The position numbers and the translations under genes were made by a program. From Alcaligenaceae bacterium (GTDB lineage Bacteria > Pseudomonadota > Gammaproteobacteria > Burkholderiales > Burkholderiaceae_B), in the NCBI GenBank assembly GCA_013416435.1, contig JACCEN010000011.1, forward strand, positions 1 to 64,000: 64,000 nt of DNA. Direction: 5' to 3'. The notes beneath the pieces were generated by a model. The model made no database searches, was not told the DNA's origin, and worked only from the letters and a program-made list of their open reading frames with translations. Shown here one piece after another: positions 7,487 through 17,713 of the stretch; position 1 is the first letter of the stretch; the number at the start of each line of letters is the position of its first letter.

Positions 7487-8419
7487 CTAGCATACCGAGC
7501 ACACCTTCAAAGCCTCGTCGTTCTGCTGCCGGGTGTGCTCGACCAGATAGTCCAGGAATACGCGGGATCGCTGCGGAATGAACTTGCGGCTCGGCAGGGC
7601 CGCGTACATTGCAAGGCGCCCGGTGACCCATGGCTGCAGCACCCGAACCAGTTCGCCGCGGGTCAGGTACGGCGCGGCGATATCCAGGGCAATGGACGTG
7701 ACACCGGCGCCATCCAGTGCAGCACGCAGCAAAGTATCGGTATGGTTCGCGATGAGCACCGCGTCCACGTCGATTTCCACCGCCTCGCCAGGGCCGGGCT
7801 GACGCCACATGCGCCAGGCCCGCACAGGCATGTCGGGCGGCTGCAGGCGCAGGCACTCATGCTGTTTAAGATCATCAGGCGCTTTCGGCATTCCCTTGCG
7901 TTTCACATAGGCCGGCGAAGCGACCAGGACGACATCGGATTCGACAATCTTGCGCGCGATGATGTCGGCATTGAAATTCGCATCGGTGCCCAGCAAGGTA
8001 ATGTCGTAGTCTTCGATCGGCGGCGCCCTGTGTGTTTCGACCTCGACATCCACCACGATGCCCGGATAGCGCTGACGAAACTTCGATAGCATCGGAGCAA
8101 TGACATAGCTGGCCAGAACCGGCTGCGTATGCACGCGCAGCCGGCCTGCCAGTTCGCTGGTATGCGCACTGGCGATGGAGTCGGCTTCTTCCACGTCCTG
8201 CAGTATCTGGCGCACGCGAGCCAAGTAGGCATCCCCCGCTTCGGTAAGCGATACCCGACGCGTCGTACGCTGGAACAATCTTGTGCCCAGATAGGCTTCC
8301 AGCTCGGCAACCAGACGAGTGACCGCGGGCGGCGACATGTCCAGCGCCCGCGCCGCGGCCGCAAAACCGCCCTGGTCGGCGACGCGCTCGAAGACCTGCA
8401 TGGCAAGCAATCTATCCAT
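7487..8419 (-). CDS. LysR-type transcriptional regulator
   Basis: The 310-residue protein starts MDRLLAMQVFERVADQGGF and has the N-terminal winged helix-turn-helix of LysR regulators (SFAAAARALDMSPPAVTRLV-like, here GGFAAAARALDMSPPAVTR) followed by an effector-binding domain. The subgroup resembles single-target regulators of the DsdC/CrgA type often found next to redox or pirin genes. It is transcribed away from the DUF4148 and pirin genes, its probable targets. An upstream in-frame ATG at 8440 is less likely because the family starts directly with MDRL. Confidence 0.9.
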   Translation of the reverse strand: MDRLLAMQVFERVADQGGFAAAARALDMSPPAVTRLVAELEAYLGTRLFQRTTRRVSLTEAGDAYLARVRQILQDVEEADSIASAHTSELAGRLRVHTQPVLASYVIAPMLSKFRQRYPGIVVDVEVETHRAPPIEDYDITLLGTDANFNADIIARKIVESDVVLVASPAYVKRKGMPKAPDDLKQHECLRLQPPDMPVRAWRMWRQPGPGEAVEIDVDAVLIANHTDTLLRAALDGAGVTSIALDIAAPYLTRGELVRVLQPWVTGRLAMYAALPSRKFIPQRSRVFLDYLVEHTRQQNDEALKVCSVC

Positions 8420-8607
8420 GGAACGGCTCCTATAAGCCAATTATTTCATAAACGTGAATAGTATATGTCTTTTTGTACCATTTATTCATATCACAGGAAC
8501 TTTTAAAGTTACTCCATCGACGAGATCACACGACAAATGGCTCGCCGAATCATCGGAACCCGCTTCCTTTGATCCAAACCAACCTATTGATTTAAAGGAT
8601 ATACATC

Positions 8608-9033
8608 ATGACACGCACTCAAGTTTCCGCCATTGCTTTTGCCTTCACCGCCCTTTTCGCCGGCCAAGCCATGGCGGCCAGCGAAGCTCCTGTGACTCGC
8701 GACCAAGTCAAGGCCGAGCTGGCCGAAGCCGTTCGCACAGGCAACATGATCGCTGGCGAAAGCGGGCAGCAACTGAACGAAATCTTTCCGCATAACTACC
8801 CGGCACAACAATCCGGCAGCACGGTGACGCGCGCCCAGGTCAAGGCCGAGTTGGCCGAAGCTGTCCGCGCAGGCAATGTCGTGGCAGGCGAAAGCAGCAC
8901 GGCCCTGAACCAGGCGTTTCCCCAGAACTATGTTGCGCAGAACCAGGCAGCCGACAAGAGCCGCGAGCAAGTCCGCGCCGAGCTGGCCGAAGCCGCCGCC
9001 AGCGGCCAGATGTCACGTCGTATCGAAGCCTAA
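8608..9033 (+). CDS. DUF4148 repeat protein, secreted
   Basis: The 141-residue protein has a signal peptide ([23 protein letters not shown], cut after AMA). The mature part has three tandem copies of a motif of about 45 residues: [42 protein letters not shown] and a shorter [16 protein letters not shown]. The first two end with FPHNYP and FPQNYV. This is the DUF4148 family of Burkholderiales, periplasmic proteins of unknown function; most members have one or two copies. An SD-like AAAGGA lies upstream. The pirin-like gene follows after 7 bp. Confidence 0.88.
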   Translation: MTRTQVSAIAFAFTALFAGQAMAASEAPVTRDQVKAELAEAVRTGNMIAGESGQQLNEIFPHNYPAQQSGSTVTRAQVKAELAEAVRAGNVVAGESSTALNQAFPQNYVAQNQAADKSREQVRAELAEAAASGQMSRRIEA

Positions 9034-9040
9034 GTCCATC

Positions 9041-9657
9041 ATGATCACCCTGCGCAGATCAGAAGAACGCGGCCGGTCCACCCACGGTGGCTGGCTGCAA
9101 AGCGCCCATAGCTTCTCTTTTGGCGACTACTTCGACGTCCGGCATCAAGGCCACGGCAACCTGCTCGTCATCAACGACGACACGGTTGCCGGTGGGCGCG
9201 GCTTCGGAACCCACGGCCATCGCGACATGGAAATCATCAGCTATGTGCTCGACGGGGAACTGGCTCATAAGGACAGCATGGGCAACGGCGAAACGGGAGC
9301 GCTAAACAGCGGCATCATCCGCCCTGGAGACGTCCAACGCATGAGCGCGGGCACCGGCGTCATGCATAGCGAGTTCAATAACCTGCAAGATCGCAGCACG
9401 CGCTTCCTGCAAATCTGGATCAAGTAAGCATGAACGCCGATACGGCGATTCATGCCGGTTTGTTCGGCGAAGGCGAACACTGCGTACGCCCTTTGGACAC
9501 CGGACGCCTGACCTATGTGCATATGGCTCGCGGTTCGCTGAATGCCAATGGCCACGCCCTGGTAGAGGGAGACGGCGTCCTGCTGGACGGCGAACCGGAG
9601 CTCAAGCTGGAAAACGGCCGCAATGCCGAGGTACTGGTGTTCGACCTCGCGCGCTAG
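9041..9657 (+). pseudogene. Pirin-family protein with internal deletion and frameshift
   Basis: Two adjacent frames together make most of a YhhW-type pirin (a two-cupin protein of about 230 residues). Frame one (9041-9427, 128 aa) carries the metal-binding cupin: [19 protein letters not shown] and the [13 protein letters not shown] block. It stops right after RFLQIWIK. Frame two (9430-9657) resumes at NADTAIHAGLFGEGE and runs to EVLVFDLAR, the normal C-terminus. The segment expected between them (about 35 residues, PDxxGxxPxYEQRRF to SVxIHxD) is absent and the frames differ, so a deletion of roughly 100 bp is inferred. The N-terminal cupin could still be made as a stand-alone protein. Confidence 0.75.
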
Positions 9658-9669
9658 CACGCGAGAACC

Positions 9670-9693
9670 GGCAGGCACGCCGACATGCCTGCC
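9670..9693. terminator. Hairpin between convergent pirin and catalase genes
   Basis: GGCAGGCA (9670-9677) and TGCCTGCC (9686-9693) form an 8-bp stem with an 8-nt loop between two genes that end toward each other. There is no clear T-tract on either strand, so a terminator role is a weak inference. Confidence 0.35.
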
Positions 9694-9722
9694 AGGCTCG
9701 CTTCGCGGCCCTCGCTGGTAGG

Positions 9723-11222
9723 CTAGGCTTCGCTCATGCCGGCCGCCGGCTCTTCCGCACGGCCGCTGCGGACTTTTTCTTCGATGCGCCGGCCCACGTC
9801 AGGGTCCACATTTTTCCAGTAATCGAAAGCGCGCTCCAGCACGGGACTGCGCACGCCGCCCAACAAGCTGCCGGCAACCGTTTCAACCAATCGATCGCGC
9901 TGTTCGTCGTTGTACACCTCGCGCACCAGTGTGCCGGGCTGGCCGAAGTCATCGTCTTCGGCATGGAGCTCATAGGCGCTGCGCACCATGTCGCCATCCG
10001 CCTCCCAGCCGTCGTCCATCTTGCCCGTGTCGTCGGCCCAGGTCCGGCCGCCGGAATTCGGTGCATAAACAGGCTGATTGCCGCTGTGCTCGTAGGCCAT
10101 TTGACCATCGAACATATAGGTATTGACCGCCACTTTGGGCTTGTTGACCGGCAACTGGTGGAAATTGGTGCCGATGCGATTGCGCTGCGCATCGTTGTAG
10201 GCAAAGGCGCGGCCCAGCAGCATCTTGTCGGGCGACAGCCCGATCCCCGGTACGGTGTTGCCGGGCGAGAATGCCGCTTGCTCGATCTGCGCGAAAAAGT
10301 TCTCCGGATTTCGATTGAGCGTCATCGTGCCGACTTCGATCAGCGGGTAATCCTTGTGCGACCATGTCTTGGTCAGGTCGAAAGGGTTGAAGCGATACGA
10401 CTTGGCTTCTTCGTAAGGCATGACCTGCACGGACAAGGTCCAGCTGGGATGCTCTCCTTTTGCGATTGCGTCGAACAGGTCGCGCCGGTGGTAGTCGGCG
10501 TCGAGGCCTGCCATTTCCTTGGCTTCCGCATTGGTGAAATGCCGCATGCCTTGCTTGGTGTGGAAATGGTATTTGACCCAGAAGCGCTCGCCCTTGGCGT
10601 TGACCCACATATAGGTGTGCGAGCCATAGCCGTTCATGTGGCGCCAAGTGCGCGGCAGGCCGCGGTCGCCCATCAGGTACGTGACCTGGTGGGCCGACTC
10701 CGGGTTATTGGTCCAGAAATCCCATTGCATGTGATTGTCGCGCAGACCCGAATCAGGCAGGCGCTTCTGGCTGCGTATGAAGTGAGGGAACTTCATCGGA
10801 TCGCGCACGAAGAAAATCGGCGTGTTGTTGCCGACCAGGTCGTAGTTTCCTTCTTCCGTGTAGAACTTGAGCGAAAAGCCACGCACATCGCGCCAGGTAT
10901 CGGGGCTGCCCGCCTCGCCCGCCACAGTGGAAAACCGCGCGAGCATTTCGGTCTTACAGCCTTTCTGGAACAGCGCCGCCCTGGTATAGGCGGAGACGTC
11001 GGCGGTGGTTTCAAATACCCCGAACGCGCCCGCGCCTTTGGCGTGCGGCTGGCGCTCCGGTACTTTCTCCCGATTGAAGTGCGCCATCTGTTCCAGGAAG
11101 TGGACGTCATGCAGCACGATGGGCCCATTTGGGCCTATGGTCAGCGAATTGCGGTCGCTGGGCGCGGGCGCTCCAGCGCCTGTGGTCGAGCCTTGAGTGG
11201 CATTGCTCTTGGATTGAGTCAT
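9723..11222 (-). CDS. katA: Monofunctional haem catalase
   Basis: The 499-residue small-subunit catalase disproportionates H2O2. The catalytic His60 lies in [15 protein letters not shown]; the family norm is VPERVVHAKG, so the two residues before the His differ. The distal Asn is in [11 protein letters not shown] (about 132-133) and the proximal haem ligand Tyr in [14 protein letters not shown] (about 345). There is no signal peptide, so a cytoplasmic location is expected. The N-terminal 25 residues are low complexity (Ser/Thr/Gly/Ala). It stands alone, divergent from the MaoC-like gene. Confidence 0.95.
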   Translation of the reverse strand: MTQSKSNATQGSTTGAGAPAPSDRNSLTIGPNGPIVLHDVHFLEQMAHFNREKVPERQPHAKGAGAFGVFETTADVSAYTRAALFQKGCKTEMLARFSTVAGEAGSPDTWRDVRGFSLKFYTEEGNYDLVGNNTPIFFVRDPMKFPHFIRSQKRLPDSGLRDNHMQWDFWTNNPESAHQVTYLMGDRGLPRTWRHMNGYGSHTYMWVNAKGERFWVKYHFHTKQGMRHFTNAEAKEMAGLDADYHRRDLFDAIAKGEHPSWTLSVQVMPYEEAKSYRFNPFDLTKTWSHKDYPLIEVGTMTLNRNPENFFAQIEQAAFSPGNTVPGIGLSPDKMLLGRAFAYNDAQRNRIGTNFHQLPVNKPKVAVNTYMFDGQMAYEHSGNQPVYAPNSGGRTWADDTGKMDDGWEADGDMVRSAYELHAEDDDFGQPGTLVREVYNDEQRDRLVETVAGSLLGGVRSPVLERAFDYWKNVDPDVGRRIEEKVRSGRAEEPAAGMSEA

Positions 11223-11335
11223 TGCTGGTCTCCAGTAAGATCACTTGAATGGATCGGCAGCCTGGCCGTGCTGAACACAGATTACTATATCAAGATGGCG
11301 TTCTCATTGATCGCGCATAAAAACTCATACAGCAC

Positions 11336-11821
11336 ATGGACCTAGATTCAGCACCAAAAACCCTTCACCTGGACGACCTCAATGTCGGTGATGTCTTTCT
11401 CAGCCGCGCTCAGGCTGTCGATGCCCAACAGATCGTCCAGTTCGCGTCACAGTTCGACCCGCAGCCCTTCCATCTGGACGAAGAGGCCGCCAAAGACACT
11501 TACTTCCAGGGACTGGCCGCAAGCGGTTGGCACACGGCGGCCATTACCATGCGACTGATGGTCGAAAGCTTCCCGCTTGCGCAGGGGCTGATCGGCGCAG
11601 GCGTCGAGCTGAGCTGGTCCCAGCCGACTCGCCCCGGCGATGTGCTGCGTGTAAAAAGCACGATCCTGAGCATCACGCCTTCCCGCTCCAAGCCGGATCG
11701 TGCCATCATTCTTTTTGAAACCATCACCTTGAACCAGCGCGACGAGGCCGTGCAGAAGTTGACGAGCAGAATCGTCGCCTTCCGGCGGCCTCAAGGCGAC
11801 GCGTTGCGGACTCCTGCTTGA
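11336..11821 (+). CDS. MaoC-family (R)-specific enoyl-CoA hydratase-like protein
   Basis: The 161-residue single hot-dog-fold protein has the hydratase 2 motif: FASQFDPQPFHLDEEAA supplies the catalytic Asp and His, followed by FQGLAASGWHTAAITMRL. This fold hydrates trans-2-enoyl-CoA or related thioester/acid substrates. The length is usual for stand-alone MaoC proteins. It is flanked by the divergent catalase gene and the convergent copA gene and has no pathway neighbours, so the substrate cannot be told. The ATG at 11336 is the first plausible start. Confidence 0.85.
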   Translation: MDLDSAPKTLHLDDLNVGDVFLSRAQAVDAQQIVQFASQFDPQPFHLDEEAAKDTYFQGLAASGWHTAAITMRLMVESFPLAQGLIGAGVELSWSQPTRPGDVLRVKSTILSITPSRSKPDRAIILFETITLNQRDEAVQKLTSRIVAFRRPQGDALRTPA

Positions 11822-11836
11822 ACCCGCAACCGCCTA

Positions 11837-14116
11837 TCAGGCCATAGGCGGCTGGAACCGCCTCAGGCGCAGCGCGTTGGCCAGCACGAACACGCTTGAC
11901 AGCGCCATGGCGCCGGCCGCAAAGATGGGCGACAGCAGCAGGCCGTAAGCCGGATACAGCGCGCCGGCCGCCAGCGGGATCAACGCCGTGTTGTAGGCAA
12001 AGGCCCAGAACAGGTTCTGCCGGATATTGCCTATTGTGGCCTGCGACAAGGCGATGGCATTCGGCACCCCTTGAAGATTGCCGGACATCAGCACGACGTC
12101 GGCGGCCTCCATGGCGATGTCGGTACCCGTGCCGATCGCCAATCCTACGTCGGCTTCGGCCAGCGCCGGCGCGTCGTTGATGCCGTCGCCAACGAACGCG
12201 ACGTGTCCATGCTCGGCCTTCAGCCTCCGCAGCACTTCCACCTTCCCTGCCGGCAGTACTTCGGCCACCACTTCATCGATACCCAGCCGTGCCGCGATGG
12301 CCTTTGCAGTGACCTTGTTGTCGCCGGTGATCATCGCGACTTTCAGGCCCAGTTGATGCAGTGCCGCTATGGCGGCGGGCGTGCCGGCCTTGATCGGATC
12401 GGCCACGGCGACGATTGCGGCGAGGCGTCCGTCGATGGCCGCATACAGCGGTGACTTGCCTTCTTTACCGAGCCGCTCGGCCGTCGCCGCGAAGAGCCCG
12501 ACATCCAGGCCGAGCTCACGCATATAGCGGTCTGCCCCGACCTGCACGCGAACGCCGTCCACACTGGCACGCACGCCCATGCCGGTCACCGACTCGAAGT
12601 CATCGAGCGTCGGAACGGCGATGTCTTCTTCCTCGGCGGCGTGGACGATGGCGCGCGCGATGGGATGCTCGGATCGGGATTCCACCGCGGCGATCCGCGC
12701 GAGTACTTGCGCACGCTCGAAGCCTTCCGCCACGTCGAGGTCGGTCAACGCCGGCCGCCCTTCCGTCAGCGTCCCGGTCTTGTCCACCGCCACTACCCGC
12801 GCGTCCTTCAGCAATTGCAAGGCTTCGCCTTTGCGAAACAGCACACCCAGCTCCGCACCCCGTCCGGTGCCGACCATGATCGAGGTCGGGGTCGCCAGGC
12901 CCATGGCGCAAGGGCATGCGATGATGAGCACCGCCACTGCATTCACCAAGGCGAAGGTCAGGGCGGGCGAGGGGCCGAAGACCAGCCAGACGAGAAAGGT
13001 CAGCGCCGCCGCCGCCATCACCGCCGGCACAAACCACATCGTGACCTTGTCCACCACAGCCTGGATCGGCAGCTTGGAGCCTTGCGCCTGCTCGACCAGG
13101 CGTATGATCTGCGCCAGCACGGTCTGACTGCCCACGGCAGTGGCGCGCAGCGTGAAGGCGCCCGTCTGGTTGACGGTGCCGCCCACCACTTCGCTGCCGG
13201 CGACCTTCTGGACCGGTATGGGCTCGCCCGTGATCATGGATTCATCGACATAGCTCTGTCCGTCCATGACTTCTCCATCCACCGGCACCCGCTCGCCCGG
13301 CCGCACGTCCACGATATCGCCCGAAACGACTTCGCTTATCGGGATCTCGATGGCACGGCCGTCGCGCGACACGCGTGCCACCTTGGCCTGCAGGCCGACC
13401 AGCCGCTTGATGGCCTCGGAAGTCCGCCCTTTTGCTCGCGCTTCCAGGTAGCGGCCCAGCAGGATCAGCGTCACGATCACCGCGGCGGCTTCGTAATAAA
13501 CATTGACTGTGCCAACGGGCAGCAAGCCTGACGCGAAGGTGGCGACAACGGAATACGCATAAGCGGCCAACGTACCGACCGCCACCAGCGAGTTCATGTC
13601 CGGCGCCAGGCGCCACAGCGCCGGAAAGCCCTTGGTGTAGAAGCGCCGGCCGGGCAAGGCCAATACCAGCGTCGTCAGCACGAACTGCAAGACCCAACTC
13701 GATTGCATGCCTATCGTGCGCTCCACCAGCGCGTGCATGCCCGGCACCAGGTGCGATCCCATTTCGATGATGAATACAGGCAATGACAACGCGGCGGCAA
13801 TGATCAGGTCGCGCTTCAGCGCCGTACGCTCCGCGTCCTTCTTTGCCATGGCGTCGTCCTCGCCATTCCGGGTCTCGGCATCGCGCGCCCGGGCTTCGTA
13901 ACCGGCCTTCTGCACCGCAGCCACGAGCTCGTCGGCGGATGCGACTCCGCGCACGGTTGCGCCCTCGGTCGCCAGGTTCACCACCGCTTCCGACACGCCG
14001 GGCACCGCCTTCAGCGCCCGTTCGACCCGACCCACGCAGGAGGCGCAGGTCATGCCCTCAATGGACAGGCTGATGGCCGCTGTCGCGGCATGGTCGGCTT
14101 TCGCTGGCAGATTCAT
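11837..14116 (-). CDS. copA: Cu+-exporting P1B-type ATPase CopA
   Basis: The 759-residue copper ATPase has one N-terminal HMA domain with GMTCASC (about residues 20-26), eight expected membrane segments, the CPC ion-binding motif ([12 protein letters not shown], about 399), phosphorylation site DKTGT (about 443), the HP motif (SEHPIARA) and hinge GDGIND. This set is diagnostic of CopA, which pumps Cu(I) out of the cytoplasm. The ATG at 14116 is chosen because the CueR-type promoter upstream would place the transcript start near 14141, downstream of an in-frame TTG at 14149. With the nearby multicopper oxidase it may form a copper-tolerance set. Confidence 0.95.
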   Translation of the reverse strand: MNLPAKADHAATAAISLSIEGMTCASCVGRVERALKAVPGVSEAVVNLATEGATVRGVASADELVAAVQKAGYEARARDAETRNGEDDAMAKKDAERTALKRDLIIAAALSLPVFIIEMGSHLVPGMHALVERTIGMQSSWVLQFVLTTLVLALPGRRFYTKGFPALWRLAPDMNSLVAVGTLAAYAYSVVATFASGLLPVGTVNVYYEAAAVIVTLILLGRYLEARAKGRTSEAIKRLVGLQAKVARVSRDGRAIEIPISEVVSGDIVDVRPGERVPVDGEVMDGQSYVDESMITGEPIPVQKVAGSEVVGGTVNQTGAFTLRATAVGSQTVLAQIIRLVEQAQGSKLPIQAVVDKVTMWFVPAVMAAAALTFLVWLVFGPSPALTFALVNAVAVLIIACPCAMGLATPTSIMVGTGRGAELGVLFRKGEALQLLKDARVVAVDKTGTLTEGRPALTDLDVAEGFERAQVLARIAAVESRSEHPIARAIVHAAEEEDIAVPTLDDFESVTGMGVRASVDGVRVQVGADRYMRELGLDVGLFAATAERLGKEGKSPLYAAIDGRLAAIVAVADPIKAGTPAAIAALHQLGLKVAMITGDNKVTAKAIAARLGIDEVVAEVLPAGKVEVLRRLKAEHGHVAFVGDGINDAPALAEADVGLAIGTGTDIAMEAADVVLMSGNLQGVPNAIALSQATIGNIRQNLFWAFAYNTALIPLAAGALYPAYGLLLSPIFAAGAMALSSVFVLANALRLRRFQPPMA

Positions 14117-14148
14117 GATTGTCCTCTGGAATAAGTCATCATAGGGCA

Positions 14149-14179
14149 AGACTAATCCTTACCATGATTGGAAGGTCAA
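14149..14179 (-). promoter_or_regulatory. CueR-type promoter/operator of copA
   Basis: On the minus strand TTGACC (14179-14174) and TAGTCT (14154-14149) are separated by 19 bp containing the imperfect dyad ACCTTCCAATCATGGTAAGGAT. This matches the layout and the ACCTTCC/GGAAGGT core of CueR-controlled copA promoters. No cueR gene is in the window. Confidence 0.7.
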
Positions 14180-14229
14180 GCGAATCCGGTATGCTTGCGC
14201 TGACAGTATCTTCAGACCGCCGTCCATCC

Positions 14230-15507
14230 ATGATCGATTCGACCCATAGCGAGCGCAAAGCGCGTGCGGAAGACGCAAGCCGGTTATCTTCACCGAGAAG
14301 CGACCGATCGCAAGGAAATGGCGAATTCCGTGATGGCCCCTGGAGTGTGTTTCTGGTCTTTTTGCGGCTGGGCATGACGTCGTTCGGCGGACCCATTGCG
14401 CACCTGGGCTATTTTCGCAGCGAATTCGTGGAACGTCGGCGCTGGCTGACCGATCGCGACTATTCGGATCTGGTGGCGCTATGCCAATTCCTGCCTGGTC
14501 CATCCAGCAGCCAGGTCGGCATGGCGCTGGGACTGGGCCGGGCGGGATGGCCTGGTTTGCTGGCCGCCTGGGCGGGGTTTACGCTGCCGTCGGCGCTGGC
14601 GCTCATTCTGTTTGCCTACGGTGTCGGGCAATACCAGGATCTGGCCCGGTCCGGCTGGGTGCATGGATTGAAGATCGTGGCCGTTGCCGTCGTGGCTCAG
14701 GCCGTATGGGGCATGGCCAAGTCGCTGTGCCCCGACCGCCCGCGTGCCACGCTGGCTGTCCTCGCAGCCCTGCTGACGCTGATCCTGCCCTCCGCATCCG
14801 GGCAGGTCGCGGCCATCGTCTGCGCCGGCGTGGTCGGACGCTGGATGCTCGAGCCGCCGCAGCCGCCAGGCGGGCGGGCGCACGCCTATCCCATCTCGCG
14901 CAAGGCCGGCGTCGTCGCGCTATGCCTGTTCGCGCTGCCTTTGGCCGGCCTTCCCATGTGGGCGGCCTTCAGCGGTTCATCGATGGCCGCGCTGCTGGAT
15001 GGCATCTACCGTTCCGGCGCCCTGGTCTTCGGCGGCGGGCACGTGGTGCTGCCCCTGCTGCAATCGGCAGTCGTTCCCAGCGGCGTGGTGAGCAGCGCAG
15101 ATTTCCTTGCAGGGTACGGGGCGGCGCAGGCGGTGCCGGGCCCCCTGTTCACATTTGCCGCGTATCTGGGCACCATCGCTGACAGCACTCTTAACGGATG
15201 GCGAGGCGGCCTGGCATGGCTGGCCCTGATTTTCCTTCCCGGGTTTCTCGTGCTTGCCGCCGCGCTGCCTTTCTGGGAAAGTCTGCGAAGACGTCCCGGC
15301 ATCCAGGCCGCCATGGCAGGCATCAATGCCGGCGTAGTCGGCATCCTATTGTCGGCGCTGTATGATCCGGTGTGGACCGGAGCCATCCATGGCAAGGCCG
15401 ATTTCGGTCTGGCGCTGGCGGCATTCGGGCTGCTGGTGTTCGGTCGTCTGCCACCCGCCCTCGTCGTACTGCTGGCCGGTGTGGCCGGATGGGCCATGGC
15501 GGGATAG
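14230..15507 (+). CDS. chrA: Chromate transporter ChrA (long-chain CHR family)
   Basis: The 425-residue membrane protein has two homologous halves. The first carries RLGMTSFGGPIAHLGYF and FLPGPSSSQVGMALG; the second carries GALVFGGGHVVLPLLQ and GYGAAQAVPGPLFTFAAYLG. These paired FGGP and PGP motifs are diagnostic of ChrA, which exports chromate. The start MIDSTHSER at 14230 leaves a hydrophilic N-terminus of about 35 residues; in-frame ATGs at 14191 and 14164 are alternatives, and starts further upstream would overlap copA. It is divergent from copA and followed after 33 bp by the TehA-like gene. Confidence 0.92.
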   Translation: MIDSTHSERKARAEDASRLSSPRSDRSQGNGEFRDGPWSVFLVFLRLGMTSFGGPIAHLGYFRSEFVERRRWLTDRDYSDLVALCQFLPGPSSSQVGMALGLGRAGWPGLLAAWAGFTLPSALALILFAYGVGQYQDLARSGWVHGLKIVAVAVVAQAVWGMAKSLCPDRPRATLAVLAALLTLILPSASGQVAAIVCAGVVGRWMLEPPQPPGGRAHAYPISRKAGVVALCLFALPLAGLPMWAAFSGSSMAALLDGIYRSGALVFGGGHVVLPLLQSAVVPSGVVSSADFLAGYGAAQAVPGPLFTFAAYLGTIADSTLNGWRGGLAWLALIFLPGFLVLAAALPFWESLRRRPGIQAAMAGINAGVVGILLSALYDPVWTGAIHGKADFGLALAAFGLLVFGRLPPALVVLLAGVAGWAMAG

Positions 15508-15540
15508 CCGGGTCAGGCTACGGCATCTTTATGGAATACC

Positions 15541-16626
15541 ATGATCATCAGCCCCATCGACAAACAAATGAAGCCCGCCCCCAATTCGAAAGGCTGGGAT
15601 CTGGAACGCATGTCGCCCGCCTGCTTCGGCCTGGTCATGGCGACCGGCATCGTGTCGCTGGCCGCCCATATGCTGGACCTGTCCCGCATCGCGCGTGTGC
15701 TTTTCGATCTGAACCTGGTTTTTTTCCTTGTGCTGTGGGTCCTGACCATACTGCGCATCGTCCGCTATGCGAAGCGATTCTTCAGCGACATGGGCGATCA
15801 TGTCCGCGGGCCGGGTTTTTTCACGGCGGTGGCGGGCGCCAGCATCCTGGGCAGCGAGTTCGTGGTGCTCGATGGCAATTACCGCGTCGGCTGGTTCTTG
15901 TGGCTATGGGCCGCTGTGCTCTGGATGGGGCTGACCTATGCGATCTTCGCCGCGCTGACCGTCCGCAGCGACAAGCCCGGACTGGACCGGGGCCTGAGCG
16001 GCAGCTGGCTGCTAGCGGTCGTGGCGACTCAGTCTCTTGCCGTGCTCGGCGGCATGCTGGCCGGGCATGGCGGGCCCATCAGCGCCCGGGCCTTGAATTT
16101 TCTGGCGCTGTCCATGTGGTTGTGGGGCGGGATGCTGTACATCCTGATCATGGCGCTGATCTTCTTCCGCTATCTATTCCTGCGCTTCTCGCCCGCCGAT
16201 CTCTCGCCGTCATATTGGATCAACATGGGCGCCATGGCCATTTCAACGCTGGCGGGCGCCCAGCTCATCGCGAACGCCCAGGCGGCGCCTTTCCTGCTGT
16301 CCATCCTTCCTTTCCTGAAAGGGTTGACGCTGTTTTTCTGGGCGGCAGGAACATGGTGGATTCCAATGCTGCTGGTGCTCGGGTTCTGGCGGCATGCCTA
16401 CATGCGTTTTCCCATTCAATACGACCCACTGTACTGGGGCGTCGTGTTTCCCTTCGGCATGTACGCGGCCAGCACCTACAGCCTGAGCCATGTGCTGGAG
16501 CTCGACTTCCTGTATTTCCTTCCACCCGTCTTCCTGTATGCGGCCATGGCGGCCTGGCTCGTCGCCTTCACGGGCCTGGCGCATGATGTCTGGCTGCGAT
16601 ACAACGGTTCGCGCCAACCGGCGTAG
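15541..16626 (+). CDS. TehA/SLAC1-family anion channel (TDT family)
   Basis: The 361-residue protein has about ten hydrophobic segments and matches the SLAC1/TehA/Mae1 fold, with MSPACFGLVMATGIVSLAAH near the N-terminus, FFWAAGTWWIPMLL, and YWGVVFPFGMYAASTYSL near the C-terminus. Members are voltage-independent anion channels or C4-dicarboxylate/sulfite exporters. It follows chrA by 33 bp on the same strand, so cotranscription is likely. Candidate substrates include tellurite-related anions, sulfite or dicarboxylates; the sequence alone does not separate these. Confidence 0.88.
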   Translation: MIISPIDKQMKPAPNSKGWDLERMSPACFGLVMATGIVSLAAHMLDLSRIARVLFDLNLVFFLVLWVLTILRIVRYAKRFFSDMGDHVRGPGFFTAVAGASILGSEFVVLDGNYRVGWFLWLWAAVLWMGLTYAIFAALTVRSDKPGLDRGLSGSWLLAVVATQSLAVLGGMLAGHGGPISARALNFLALSMWLWGGMLYILIMALIFFRYLFLRFSPADLSPSYWINMGAMAISTLAGAQLIANAQAAPFLLSILPFLKGLTLFFWAAGTWWIPMLLVLGFWRHAYMRFPIQYDPLYWGVVFPFGMYAASTYSLSHVLELDFLYFLPPVFLYAAMAAWLVAFTGLAHDVWLRYNGSRQPA

Positions 16627-16732
16627 CGCCGCGCAGCCGGCGGGCGGCGACCTTGACACCCGCAGGCGGCCCTCGTAACCTACGGCTTGCATCTTGCAAA
16701 TGACAAGAACGGTAAGACTTCAGGAGACCCCC

Positions 16733-17686
16733 ATGAAATTCCCTTCATTCCTGGCCGCATTGGCCACGACGGCTTTGCTGTGCGCCGGCGCCGCCCAAGC
16801 CCAGGTCAGCGTCATGCTGCCCGCAAATCCCGGCGGCGGCTGGGACTCCACGGGACGCCAGGCCTTCCAGGCCATGCAGCAGGCGGGCATTTATACGGGC
16901 ACGGTCAACTTCACCAACAAGGGCGGTGCCGGCGGCACCATCGGCCTCGCCGACTTCCAGCGCGCCCAGAAAGGCAAACCCGACGCACTGGCGGTATTCG
17001 GCGCCATCACGGTCGGTGCCATCACGCTGAATAAATCGCCCATCGATCTCAGCAAGTTCAAGCCGGTGGCGCGCCTGACGGCGGAATACCTGGTCCTCGC
17101 CGTCAAGGCGGATGCCCCTTACAAAACACTGGGCGATTTCGTCGAAGCCCTCAAGGCGAATCCGGGCGGCACGCCTGTAGGCGGCGGGTCGGCCGGCGGC
17201 GTCGACCACATCGCCCTTGCCCTGCTGGCGCAAAGCGCCGGCGTTTCGGTGCCTAAGCTGAACTACATTCCGCAGGCGGGCGGCGCCGATACCGTCACCG
17301 GCATTGTGAACGGCACGCTCAAGGCCGGCATCTCGGGTATTTCCGAGTTCCAGCAATTCGCCGAAAGCGGACGCATCCGCATCCTGGCCATCACCACATC
17401 CGACCGTCTGCCGAACCTCGACGTCCCGACCTTCAAGGAAGCGGGCTATGACGTCGAAATCGCGAACTGGCGCGGCATCCTGGGCTCCATCGACATGCCT
17501 GAAGCCAACCATAAAGAGTGGGTCGACCGCTTTGCACGCCTGAACGACAGCGACGCCTGGAAGGCCGTGCTGGCCAAGCAGGGCTGGGATGCCTATTTCC
17601 TGCCCGGCGACGCCTTCGGCCAATTCATTCAAAGCGAAAGCGGCCGCATCAACCAGATCCTGAAGGACGCAGGGCTGGCGAAGTAA
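16733..17686 (+). CDS. tctC: Tripartite tricarboxylate transporter substrate-binding protein TctC
   Basis: The 317-residue periplasmic receptor has a signal peptide (MKFPSFLAALATTALLCAGAAQA). The mature part begins with VMLPANPGGGWDSTGR, the P-N-P-G-G-W-D motif of true TctC proteins, which differs from the PFPAGGPTD-type loop of Bug receptors elsewhere in this window. GGAG lies 7 bp before the ATG. It is the first gene of a tctC-tctB-tctA operon and would deliver citrate or a related tri/dicarboxylate to TctAB. Confidence 0.93.
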   Translation: MKFPSFLAALATTALLCAGAAQAQVSVMLPANPGGGWDSTGRQAFQAMQQAGIYTGTVNFTNKGGAGGTIGLADFQRAQKGKPDALAVFGAITVGAITLNKSPIDLSKFKPVARLTAEYLVLAVKADAPYKTLGDFVEALKANPGGTPVGGGSAGGVDHIALALLAQSAGVSVPKLNYIPQAGGADTVTGIVNGTLKAGISGISEFQQFAESGRIRILAITTSDRLPNLDVPTFKEAGYDVEIANWRGILGSIDMPEANHKEWVDRFARLNDSDAWKAVLAKQGWDAYFLPGDAFGQFIQSESGRINQILKDAGLAK

Positions 17687-17713
17687 GCGCCAAGCGTCGA
17701 AGCAGGTTCGGTC

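Noticed and set aside
9963-11345. Long open frame antisense to the catalase gene (about 460 codons)
   Set aside because: It lacks recognisable domains and is complementary to a well supported catalase; long antisense frames are common in GC-rich genes.
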